NCBI GenBank assembly: GCA_025200525.1
Contig: CM045761.1
Coordinates: forward strand, 137,022,223-137,086,222
DNA from: Camellia lanceoleosa
Taxonomy: Eukaryota > Streptophyta > Magnoliopsida > Ericales > Theaceae
Reading direction: 5' to 3'
DNA length: 64,000 bases
In this document: in pieces, positions 1 to 8,640 of the stretch
Numbering within the stretch: the first letter of the stretch is position 1
Layout: the number at the start of each line of letters is the position of its first letter
Program-made: the position numbers and the translations under genes
Notes under the pieces: generated by a model
Databases searched by the model: none
What the model saw: only the letters and a program-made list of their open reading frames with translations
Told to the model about the DNA's origin: nothing

Positions 1-426
1 CAACTTCATCACTGGCACATGTCACTCCTTTTCGCATGTCCCGGGTTCATAACATCGCATGATTCACATTTTCTAGATTCAAGCGGCAAACCAAGGAACG
101 GATTTGAAATCTGACTAGCATGGCGGGAAATCACTACTGGATGATGTGCAAATTTCCTGAGAGTGTAGAGAAAGAAAGAGTGACTGTCTCCTCTTCAGAA
201 CTTCGGTTTACAATTAATAATTTACATCACCAATTTGAAATATCTCCAGGTGACAAGATCATCAATATTTGAAAATCATCATAACAACAGAAAATAAAAC
301 CCAAAAAACTTTAGACAGATCCATGAGACATAAGCACAACACAACTCTTTTTTTTTGTTTTTAAAGCAAACACAACCTTCACATTCTATCTATCTAAAAA
401 AAAAAAAAAAAAACAAAGAACAGGAA

Positions 427-455
427 ATATATATATATATAGAGAGAGAGAGAGG
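427..455 (-). promoter_or_regulatory. TATA-like (AT)n next to (AG)n in LTR-A
   Basis: An alternating AT run borders an AG run and is repeated in every LTR copy, for example near 25170, 36645, 52050 and 62668. On the minus strand it is a TATA-like tract downstream of a CT/CA-rich U3, which suits an LTR core promoter. That role is inferred from position only. It could be just a compound microsatellite. Confidence 0.35.
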
Positions 456-1560
456 GCCCCGTGGGTGTGTGTTTAGTGAGAGGAGAGAGAGGAGCCCGTG
501 GGTCAGTGGGTGTATCCGATGGGTCTTCTGCCTGTCTGTGCATGGTGTGTGTTAATGTCTTGGGTCGAATGGTGTGTGTTAGGTGATCATGGTGATCAAA
601 AGAGAGAGCCGTGAGAGAGTTGGGTTTGGTTGTGAGGTGCCGAGGGTGTGTCTTCTACATGGTGAAGTGGTGGGTGGTCTTAGAGAGAGAAGAGGGAGAG
701 AGAGAGAAAGAGAGAATCCCGTGGGTGTGTGCCGTGTAATCAGTGAGAGGAATGCATGGCTGTGTGTGTTGGCGCTGCCGGGTTTGCTCAGTTAGAGAGA
801 GAAGAGAAGTGCCGTGGGTGTGGTGCATGTGTTGTGCATGGGAGCTGGGTGTGCTTCTCCCTCCCCTCTAACCCGTGTGTCTGTGGTGTCTTGTGTATGA
901 AGTCTGTGTGTATGGAGAGCCCAGCCCCTCAAAACCGTGTGTGGTGTGTTGAAGCTCAGTGAGAGAGAGAGAGAGCCGAGGTGGGATGGCTATGATGGTG
1001 TGTGTGTATGGGTATGATGTCTTCGAGAGAGGGAAAGGTGAGAGACCCAAGAGAGATTGAGGGAGAGAGAGCCCGAGAGTGACTTCGGTTTTCCCCCTCC
1101 CAGCTGCTGATCATGGTGGGTTGGTGCCGATGGTGGCAATGGAGCCGTGAGGAGAGAGAGAAGAGAGAGAGAGAGAGGTTGGTCCTCCTCTCCTCCTCCA
1201 TGTGTGTGTGTGTGTGTGTGTGTGCAGTGTGTGCGTGTGTCCAGGTGTATCCCCCCGTGTCTGTGTGTATAGTGTGTATGTGTTGGGTGGTGATGGGTGT
1301 ACTGGTGTGTGTTAGTGAGAGAGGGGAGTTGGGTTTGTGTGTGCATGGTGATATGAAAGGTGGGTGTATGCATGGTCTCCCTCTCCGGCCGAGAGGAGAG
1401 AGAGTTAGTCCATCTCCTTTGTGGTCTCTCCTGTGTGTGTATCTCAACCTCCGCTATGCACCTCAATGGTCTGTGTATATGAAATTTGTGTGGTGTATAT
1501 CTTTGTGCACCGTGTGTGTCATGTGTGTATGTGTTGGGTGTCTTCTCCCTTTTCTTCCTC
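455..1560. repeat. GT/GA-rich microsatellite-like U3 of LTR-A
   Basis: About 1.1 kb is built almost wholly from GTGTGT, GAGAGA and short interruptions, with strong purine/GT strand asymmetry. The same block occurs in LTR-C (25190-26310), LTR-F (62690-63790) and, with deletions, in LTR-D and LTR-E. Long open frames on both strands arise from the dinucleotide repeats and are not genes. Confidence 0.85.
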
Positions 1561-2158
1561 TCAAATCTGCACCCCTTATAATATACTCCACTACAACCTC
1601 ATCATGCTATCCATACACACCTTGGTCACCCCCTTTTCTTTTTTTAATTGGCAACAAAACACACACACACCCCCACCTTGCTGTCAAATATTCTCTCTTT
1701 ACAAAAACAATAGCCTGCACCACGACAACAACCTAATCATATAGAGTCCACCCAAAAACCCATCATCACAATGTCCCAAACACAAACCCCATTATCATGA
1801 CCAAATATTTCATTTTTGTTTTTATTCTTTTCTATTTTTCTATTTTGTTTTTATTAGTTTCTATTTTTGTATTTTGTTTTTATCAGTTTTTTTTTTATTT
1901 TTTTCTATTCCTAAAATACACCACCTCAAAATATGTACACACACATCAAATTACATAAAAATATATAAAATTATAAACGCTACTAATTAATAAAATATTA
2001 ATGATATAAAATAATTTGACCAAAATGAGTGAGGTTTGGGAGTAAAGTTTCAATTTTATTTTTCGGCTGAGAAATTCATAAAATGGCACATTCTAATTTT
2101 CATCAGCGGGTGGTCAAAAGAAAACGCCTAAGTCTTAGGGCTGGTCAAAATGGAGTGT

Positions 2159-2353
2159 CTACAGCCAGGTGGGCATGTTTATATTCGTGACACTGACATT
2201 GTTATCAAAGAACTTAAAGATCTTGCAGTTGCCATGGGATGGGAGACTTTATTATTTGACACCATTGAGGGACCCTATGGTACCAAGAAGCTTTTGTTCG
2301 GTGCAAAGCCCGTAATGCAATCGTTTGATAAAATTGACATTTATTATATGTAA
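2159..2353 (+). pseudogene. PMT-type methyltransferase, last-exon fragment (unit A)
   Basis: The frame reads LQPGGHVYIRD, then AVAMGW, then EGPYG..KLLFGAKP. This is the C-terminal part of plant PMT proteins (putative SAM-dependent methyltransferases of the DUF248/Methyltransf_29 family, Golgi membrane), where xLRPGGxVYIRD and the final KLLxxKKP-like end are conserved. Only about 50 residues are present out of about 600, so this is one exon and not an enzyme. The LTR end supplies the bases of the first codons, so the exon is joined directly to the LTR. Copy E ends with a stop after GAKPV. Here one base is missing from that spot, and the frame runs on to 2353 through non-homologous codons. Confidence 0.8.
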
Positions 2354-2741
2354 GGACCTTTTAGATTCTTACTGATCCGCTTGAATTACATTTTAGATTC
2401 TTACTGGCCCGCTTGAATTACATTCATGGCTTTGAAGTGTCAAAAATAACCAACGATGACTATTTCTAAATAATAAGAGATAAAAAACAATTGACCTAAA
2501 TCACATGGATAAAACAGATTTTGCCTTAATTTGTAATAATAAAAATAATAAAATAAAAGATTCAACTGGTCCTTGCTCCCTAACGCAATAATCAGACATT
2601 TATTGTGTTCACACTATGTGTGCCTTTATATAGCAATCAAAACAAAAACACTACAGAAAAAGATTTTGTACTGGAAAATCAAAAAGCAGAAAACGAAATC
2701 GCTCATTCTCACTCTTAAACTCTCTTTCTTATTTTCTCTGG

Positions 2742-2776
<35 letters not shown>

Positions 2777-3100
2777 GTGCATTCAGCTCCTATTTTCAGG
2801 ATTTGAGAGTTGATAATAATTTTGGAAAAATGACAGTTCGCCTAGGTAAACTAGTAATCTAGTGTCTGATCAAGTCAAGAGCCTTGCTCACCTAGCTTAG
2901 TCATGCATGATTTTCATGCTTATTTCTTAAGTTTGAACTCAAATACTATTTTTCTGATAGGTGAGACGGACTCGCCTAGGTTGATCTCGAATTGATCAAG
3001 CTCTCTCTCATTTGCTAAAAAAAGATTTAAATTATGTTTATATTTGCCACTCATTTATAAAGTCGGATTATATCTCAATGGATTGTTGTACTAAAGTTAT
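2354..3100. other. PMT 3' flank, no gene seen (unit A)
   Basis: AT-rich DNA. A 36-bp direct duplication lies at 2359-2431 (TTTTAGATTCTTACTG..CGCTTGAATTACA twice), and a (CT)n(AT)n microsatellite at 2742-2776. If the PMT exon is native, the gene's 3' UTR and downstream DNA would be here. No open frame has protein character. Repeated in units C, D and E. Confidence 0.6.
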
Positions 3101-4222
3101 TGAAAATTGGACTTATACTTCACGGCCGGTTTGAAAAGTGGACTTATCGCTGACGCCAAGTCGGTTTGAAAAAGTGGACTTATACCGACGCCAGCCGGTT
3201 TGAAAAGTGGACTTATACGCGACGCTGGTTTGCCGGTTTGAAAAGTGGACTTATACGCTGACCGTGGCCGGTTTGAAATTGGACTTATATCGACGCCAGC
3301 CGGTTGAATTTGGACTTATACGCCTTCTGGCCGGTTTAAAATTTGACTTATACGCTGATCTGCGGTTTTGTAGTGGACTTATACGCACGCCGTTCGATTT
3401 GTAATTGGACTTATACGCCTCACGCGAAGCCGGTTTGTAATTGGACTTATACGCCTTACGCGAAGCCGGTTTGTAATTGGACTTATACGCCTGACGCGAA
3501 GCCGGTTTGTAATTGGACTTATACGCCTTACGCGAAGCCGGTTTGTAATTGGACTTATACGCTTACGCTTCTGTAACGACTTATAGTGGACTTATCCGGG
3601 CCGCTTTGTAATGGACTTATATCGACGCTGGCCGGTTTGAAAGTGGACTTATCGCTTTGGCCGATTTGAAAAGTGGACTTATCGCTTTGGCCGGCCGGTT
3701 TGAAAAGTGGACTTATACGGCTTACGCGAAGCCGGTTTGAAAAGTGGACTTATACGGCTTACGCGAAGCCGGTTTGAAAAGTGGACTTATACGCCTGACG
3801 CGAAGCCGGTTTGAAAAGTGGACTTATACGCCTTACGCGAAGCCGGTTTGAAAAGTGGACTTATACGCCTGACGCGAAGCCGGTTTGAAAAGTGGACTTA
3901 TACGCCTGACGCGAAGCCGGTTTGAAAAGTGGACTTATACGCCACGGTGGCCGGTTTGAAAAGTGGACTTATACCGACTTCTGCCGGTTTGAAAAAGTGG
4001 ACTTATACTTCTGACGCCGGTTTGAAAAGTGGACTTATACTCGACGCCGTGGCCGGTTTGAAAAGTGGACTTATACGCCTGACGCGAAGCCGGTTTGAAA
4101 AGTGGACTTATACGCCTTACGCGAAGCCGGTTTGAAAAGCGGACTTATACGCCTTACGCGAAGCCGGTTTGAAAAGTGGACTTATACGCCTGACGCGAAG
4201 CCGATTTGAAGAGTGGATTTAT
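3101..4222. repeat. 37-bp minisatellite array, about 30 copies (unit A)
   Basis: The monomer carries GGACTTATACGCC, then TGACGCGAAGCC, then GGTTTGAAAAGT (37 bp). The right half is regular, with a TGACGC/TTACGC alternation. The left half (3101-3720) is irregular, with changes confined to the CG-rich middle of the monomer. Lack of unique spacers and the 37-bp head-to-tail period exclude a CRISPR. The GC-rich, CG-dense core in AT-rich surroundings suggests a heavily methylated array. Confidence 0.95.
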
Positions 4223-4800
4223 GCAATGTAATGCAATGTCATGAAATGCTGACTATGTTTGCAACTTTCCCTATTCTCCAACAGGGTGACAGACTAGGTT
4301 GGTTCAGTCTCCAGAGTTGAGGCGCATACAAGATATCTCAACCTATGGGGCTACCATATAGATTTCAAGCCGGGGATACACCCCTGGGTATTTAAACCAG
4401 GCTTTAGTCTCGGAAATCCCGAACCTTTTGCGTTCTAGGCATCGCCATTCGAACTCTAGTTTCCACCGTCTCAGTTGATCTCCTAGGAACTCATTGGAAA
4501 CACATGCAGGATAATACACAAATATTTACATATAAATACACACATATATGTACATATACAGATATATACGCAGACATATACAGTATATATACATGTATAT
4601 ACGACACAGACATATACGGACCTATACACAAACATATACGGATATATACACAGATATATATACGGAGATATACACAGGTTATACACAGGTGGGGAATATT
4701 CTGTTTGGCTGCCGTCAGTGGGAAGATGCCGTTATTGAGAAGGCATATTCTGTTTGCTGACGTCAGCACACACATGCAAAACACGCAAAAAGAAAGGAAA
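4223..4800. other. Spacer with TA-rich tract (unit A)
   Basis: About 280 bp of non-repetitive sequence is followed by a TA/CA-rich tract (4510-4680, ATATAC-type motifs). No coding potential is seen; open frames in the TA tract are low-complexity. The same block follows the minisatellite in units C, D and E. Confidence 0.6.
4755..4768. promoter_or_regulatory. TGACGTCA palindrome (unit A)
   Basis: TGCTGACGTCAGCA is a perfect 14-bp palindrome around TGACGTCA, the core bound by plant bZIP (TGA/C-box class) factors. It lies about 1.05 kb upstream of the plus-strand ORF and beside the SINE array. It is intact in all four units (29755, 39943, 55809). Binding is inferred, not shown. Confidence 0.4.
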
Positions 4801-4828
4801 AACACAAAATGCATGGACATGGGACACG

Positions 4829-5405
4829 GGGTGTCGAACCCCTGACCTCAAGCTCGGCCTCCGAGTCCTTAACCACTGAGCCACATCACTCTTGTGACAA
4901 CATAGACAAACAAATATATATATACTATACAAGACATATATATACATAAAACCAAAACAAACCAAAAGAAATACTCAATGTGGGGTTCGAACCCCTGACC
5001 TCAGGCTCAGCCTCTCACTCTTCAACCACTGGGCCTAACCATTGAACCTAAGCCACTCGCGTGACAGAAACGATTCAAACAAATATATATATATATATAG
5101 GTACACAAGACATATATACATCAAAAACCAAAACGAAAACAAAACAAAGACAAACTCGATGTGGGGTTCGAACCCCTGACCTCGGGCTCAGCCTTTCAAT
5201 CCTTAACTCACTGGGCCAAACCACTGAACCCAAGCCACACATGTGACTCAAATGTTCAAACAAATATATAAGACACATGTATACATAAAATGAAAACAAA
5301 ACAAAATACTCAATGTGGGGTTCGAACCCCTGACCTCGGGCTTAGGCTTTCCGAATCCTCAACCCACTGGACCAAACCACTGAACCCAAGCCATACTTGT
5401 GACAT
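4829..5405 (-). repeat. Tandem array of four tRNA-like (SINE-type) Pol III heads (unit A)
   Basis: Read on the minus strand, four copies follow each other every 150-180 bp. Each has a B-box match GGTTCGANNCC (plus-strand 4830-4840, 4983-4993, 5164-5174, 5318-5328) preceded by an A-box-like TGGCTCAGTGG or TGGCTT..CAGTGG. The first copy (A box 4873-4883) has ideal boxes spaced as in a tRNA. The other three have a short insertion inside the A-box region. Downstream of each B box are T-rich and TATA-rich tails. This fits tRNA-derived plant SINEs. No complete cloverleaf is present, so these are not tRNA genes. Confidence 0.7.
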
Positions 5406-5444
5406 AAATGTTCCAAACAATACCTATATTACATAGCTATACAA

Positions 5445-5452
5445 TATATATA
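5445..5452 (+). promoter_or_regulatory. TATA-like box upstream of the coiled-coil ORF (unit A)
   Basis: TATATATA lies 350 bp before the ATG at 5803, followed by a CT-rich leader (5470-5800) such as plant 5' UTRs often have. It is also the last TA tract before the ORF in units C, D and E. Function is inferred from position. Confidence 0.35.
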
Positions 5453-5802
5453 CATATATGCATACACAACTCTCCCGCGTCTCTCTCTTCATTTGATACA
5501 CGCGTTTGACACGAGGCCCAGCTTTTGCATTAGCTGGCCGACAAAAGTAGGCCTCGATTTGCGGGCTCTCCTCGACTCTCTCCCTCCTTTGTCTTTCTCT
5601 CTCGTCTTCTTCTTCTCTTCAGTATCGGCCTTCTTCTTCTTAACCATTCTCTTCTTCTTCTCCTTCTCCATTACTCTTCCATCTTCCTCCTCCTTCTTCT
5701 TGTTCTTCCATCTTCCTCCGCCTTCTTCTTTTTTCTCTTCTGTTTTCTGCCACTCTTCTGTGACTGCCTTCTTTCCTCTTTCTTTCTTCTCTTCTCTTAT
5801 AC

Positions 5803-6336
5803 ATGGCTTCGTCTCGCCCTCTCTCTCTATTTCCGGATCTTAATAATCCATCGAGCTCTTCTGGGCCAAGTGCCCCTACTCTCACTCATCCCAGCCTTCC
5901 CACCCTAACAGTTGAGCAAGTGATGGCTGCTCAAACTGATATTGATGCTAACCACCTCACGCTGAAGTCGTGCATGGAGACAGTGGCGGCGGTCACCAAC
6001 CTGTCTCACCGTCTGCAAAATAAGGCGTGTGAGGTGTATCAGGCCAACGCCCAACTGTCTCTCCTCCAGTGCATGTATAGAGATGCACGGGCAGAGATTT
6101 GTGTCTTGAAGGCCGAGAACAAGGAGCTGAAGGCTGAAAACAAGGAGCTGAAAAGGCACTCCACCTCTATGGCCCGATTTGGGCAATCTTCGTACCTCGC
6201 CTTTGATGGTCGGCGGGGAGCCGACTCTGTCGGCGGAAGCACTGTGGTGGTTCTCGGTGGAGACACTGGAGCAGGGCCTTCGAAGGCTAACGACAAAAAG
6301 AGGAAGAGTTCGGCGACGGAGGAGCCGAGTAAGTGA
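5803..6336 (+). CDS. Orphan coiled-coil protein of the repeat unit, 177 aa, intact copy
   Basis: I do not recognise this protein. It starts [16 protein letters not shown], then has a Ser/Pro/Thr-rich stretch (about residues 16-40) and a helical middle (about 40-120). Within that lies a heptad-like [13 protein letters not shown] repeat (about 105-117), typical of a short coiled coil. A Gly-rich stretch follows, then a basic [10 protein letters not shown] near the C terminus that resembles a nuclear localisation signal. A TATA-like tract, a CT-rich leader and an AATAAA 209 bp after the stop make a complete plus-strand transcription unit. It is antisense to the LTR. Copies in units C and E are frameshifted; copy D is open but its C-terminus changes after GADSV. 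It could be an accessory antisense ORF, as known in some Tat-lineage elements, or a duplicated host gene. Confidence 0.6.
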   Translation: MASSRPLSLFPDLNNPSSSSGPSAPTLTHPSLPTLTVEQVMAAQTDIDANHLTLKSCMETVAAVTNLSHRLQNKACEVYQANAQLSLLQCMYRDARAEICVLKAENKELKAENKELKRHSTSMARFGQSSYLAFDGRRGADSVGGSTVVVLGGDTGAGPSKANDKKRKSSATEEPSK

Positions 6337-6375
6337 AGTTGGCCTGTGGCTGGCACCGGCGAAGAAGGAGAAGAA

Positions 6376-6572
6376 CAAGATCCCCCCTTTTTTTATTTCT
6401 CTCTCTTTTTTTGTTTTTTGTTTTTTTTTTTTTTTTGTATTTCTGGTTTTCTTTTTTTTTTTTCTGTATTTTCTGGTTGTTTTTTTGTTTTTTTTTTTTT
6501 TTTTTTTTGAGTTTCTGTAATCGGGGATGTCCTCCCTTGACTGTAATAAAATCAGTTTCTTTTTTTTTTTTT
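6376..6572. repeat. T-run tract after the orphan ORF (unit A)
   Basis: Long T homopolymers are broken by G and C (TTTTTGTTTTT type), with a further T-run at 6560. Run lengths differ in every unit copy, as expected for homopolymer slippage or sequencing uncertainty. Minus-strand transcripts would carry A-runs here. Confidence 0.8.
6545..6550 (+). terminator. AATAAA poly(A) signal candidate (unit A)
   Basis: A canonical AATAAA lies 209 bp after the ORF stop, within GACTGTAATAAAATCAG. It is kept at 41708 in unit D and in unit C, but altered in unit E. It would end the plus-strand transcript of the coiled-coil ORF. Confidence 0.4.
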
Positions 6573-6748
6573 GCTCATCAATGGCGTGACTGGCATATCA
6601 CTTTGAACTTGAAAACATTTTTGTTTGATTGAATTTGAGAGCGATTGAATTTTGAACTATAAATTGAACATTAATTCTATACTGACCTAAATAAAAAATG
6701 ACTTAACAAAAGAAGAACGAAGCAAAACAATCCAAACACACTTATATA

Positions 6749-6870
6749 CATTGACTAGTATAAATACACCGACTGGTATAAATATACTGACTGGTATGAA
6801 AGGAACGCACTTATATAAACTGACTGGTATGAATACCCTGATTGGTATAAATACACTGACTGGTATGAAG
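6749..6870. repeat. Array of TATA-containing 18-bp motifs (unit A)
   Basis: ACTGGTATAAATACACTG-type motifs are repeated about seven times, some as GGTATGAA. Each carries TATAAAT or TATGAA. The solo LTR in unit D has inserted into this array. No gene is adjacent. Confidence 0.75.
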
Positions 6871-7274
6871 ACACACGGATGTACATTGACGAGTTGACTC
6901 GAGCGGGGAGAAGATAGAATCACTGACTCAACTATGCCCCTAATTCACTGTCTTGATTTTTTTTTTTTTTTTTTTGAGTTTTTTTTTTGTAAAAATGTTT
7001 TGATCAACATGAGAGTTAGATTAGCCTACTTATTCTATTTTCTGGTTCAAATCATGTAAGCTAAATTGTGAGCACTGAAAATTTTCCCTTTTCAAATCCA
7101 AAGAATGGTCCAAGTTTTGCAAAAATGGAACAATTTTCGAGAAAAATTAGTCAGCTTGATTCAAATTAACCAAAACTTATTTTCGCAAATGGCCACTACT
7201 CAACTAACCTGGAATCAATCATTGAGGTGCATAATCCCAAACCAGATAACCCCGAATTCATTTTGTAGCAACGA

Positions 7275-7395
7275 TGATAACCGAACCGAGCCGATCCGAA
7301 TCGAATAAAACCGAGCAAAACCGAACCGAACTGAACCGCCGAACCGAACCGAACTAAACCGAGTTGAATCGAACCAACTGAACTGAGCAGAACGA
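7275..7395. repeat. AACCG pentamer array (unit A)
   Basis: Degenerate pentanucleotide repeats (CCGAA/CCGAG) run for about 120 bp. They are also present in units C (32270-32395), D (47665-47780) and E (58250-58375). The repeat translates into FGSVR-type low-complexity frames on the minus strand, which are not genes. Confidence 0.8.
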
Positions 7396-7559
7396 AGATA
7401 CACCAATCAAACACGGATAGGACAACCAAGTCGACTATAGATACACCAATCAAACATGGACGAAATGAATGAGTTGAAAAATTATTAGGGCCGAACTTCG
7501 AGATGAAGCTACCTACGTATCCCAAAGATAAGAATCGTGCCATCGTAGTTCGCTAAGGT

Positions 7560-8640
7560 TCACTCGGTATTGACACTCTCCTTTTGTGCTCTAACTTTTG
7601 CCAAAGCCGCCTTTCGGGTTTTCAACCTTATGAGCTTTTTCTTTTTTTTTTTTTCATTTTCATCATTTTTTTTTCATGTTCATTTTTTATCATTTTTTTT
7701 TTTTTTTTTTTTCTGCTCTAACTTTTGCCTGGGTCGCCCTTCCGAGTTTTCAACCTAGCGAGCCTCTCAAGGGTTACTTTCATTTTAGCTTGCCCATGTT
7801 GATTGGGTGTGAAATCTCTAGGCCATCTATAAGAACGACTACTACACTTGACCAGTAGATACGATGATGATTGGGTCCAAATTTGCCCCTAGTATTGCCC
7901 CTAGTGTAGTGGATAGGAACTCGACTGTCCTTCAATAATAAAATTCATTCTCTCACATTCTGGGTTTTAACTTTCTAGGCGGTCTTCATTGGGAAACGAT
8001 TCAATTTTAACTCTTTGATCACATCCAACCTTTTGCCCCTAGTTCAAGGGCTCCTTCAAATCTAAATCAGATCTGACCTTCTTGCCCCTAGTCCAAGGGT
8101 TGCTTCCAATCTGAATCACTGGCCCTACATAGTTTTGGCTAAGGTTCACTCGGGTATTGACACTCTCTCCTTTTACGCTCTAACTTTTGCCAAAGCCGCC
8201 CTTTCGGGTTTTCAACCTTGCGAGCTTTTCATTTTTCTTTTTATTTTTCCTTCCTTTTTTTTATTTTTTATTTTTTATTTTTTAGTTTTTATTTTTATTA
8301 TTTTTTTTTTTGTGCTTTAACTTTTGCCTGGGTCGCCCTTCCGGGTTTTCGGCCCAGCGAGCCTCTCAAGGGTGATACTTTATTGCCCTTAGTTCAAGGG
8401 CTACCTTCATTTCAACTATGCAAGCCTCACACTTTTGCCCTTAGTTCAAGGGCTGTTTCAAATCGAAATCACATTCAATCTTCTTGCCCCTAGTTGAAGA
8501 ACTGCCTTCATTTGAATCACATTATGGCCCCTAGTTCAAGGGCTGTTTCCATTTCGACCTTTATTGCCCCTAGTTCAAGGGTTGTCTTCATGTGAATCAC
8601 ATCATGGCCCCTAGTTCAAGGGCTATTTCCAATTCGGCTA
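7560..8640. repeat. Leader motif arrays: CTAACTTTTGCC blocks and CCCCTAGTTCAAGGG motifs (unit A)
   Basis: Two interleaved repeats are present. A block of about 55 bp (CTCTAACTTTTGCC, then CGCCCTT.CG, then GTTTTCaaCC..GCGAGC) occurs at 7585, 7718, 8177 and 8317, separated by T-runs. A 15-17-bp motif CCCCTAGTTCAAGGG occurs about nine times between 8034 and 8625. It can pair as a small hairpin (CCCTT/AAGGG). The region lies between the PBS and the orphan ORF, so it may belong to the element leader. No coding frame is convincing. Confidence 0.75.

Larger units (their letters stand above)
1..2163 (-). mobile_element. LTR-A, Tat/Ogre-type LTR (partial, cut by window start)
   Basis: This is the left-cut copy of the LTR that recurs at 23614, 35111, 50504 and 61108. 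Its plus-strand end is TGTCTACA (2156-2163). Read on the minus strand this is TGTAGACAC, the same start as the solo LTR at 41965, and the next 40 bases stay alignable (GACC, then AAGACTTAG, then CGT). The LTR therefore points to the minus strand, and this end is the start of U3. U3 is dominated by GA and GT microsatellites (441-1560) and a T-rich stretch (1800-1925). An (AT)n at 427-440 is the only TATA-like sequence near the presumed U3/R border. No protein is encoded; the open frames here are microsatellite translations. Confidence 0.85.

Noticed and set aside
1541..1562. Pyrimidine-rich TCTTCTCCCTTTTCTTCCTC tract as a polypurine tract on the minus strand
   Set aside because: It lies inside the LTR, 600 bp before the TGTCTACA end, and is not followed by an LTR start on the minus strand.
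956..1736. Open frames of 107-207 codons on both strands in the LTR U3, repeated near 25540-26223 and 63163-63714
   Set aside because: They translate GT, GA, CA and CT dinucleotide repeats into Cys/Val- or His/Thr-rich strings. No domain, and they are overlapping on both strands.
3101..4222. CRISPR array
   Set aside because: The 37-bp period has no unique spacers, the sequence is a plant nuclear repeat, and variation is in the monomer itself.
4829..5405. Four genuine tRNA genes on the minus strand
   Set aside because: A and B boxes are present, but acceptor, D and anticodon stems do not form a complete cloverleaf, and three copies have an insertion in the A-box region.
5493..5885. Ser/Phe-rich plus frame and Glu/Arg/Lys-rich minus frame in the CT-rich leader
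   Set aside because: Pure low-complexity translation of a CT-rich tract, best read as the 5' UTR of the orphan ORF.
6333..6632. Phe-rich membrane-like frames in T-runs
   Set aside because: Homopolymer translation; run lengths and frames differ in every unit copy.
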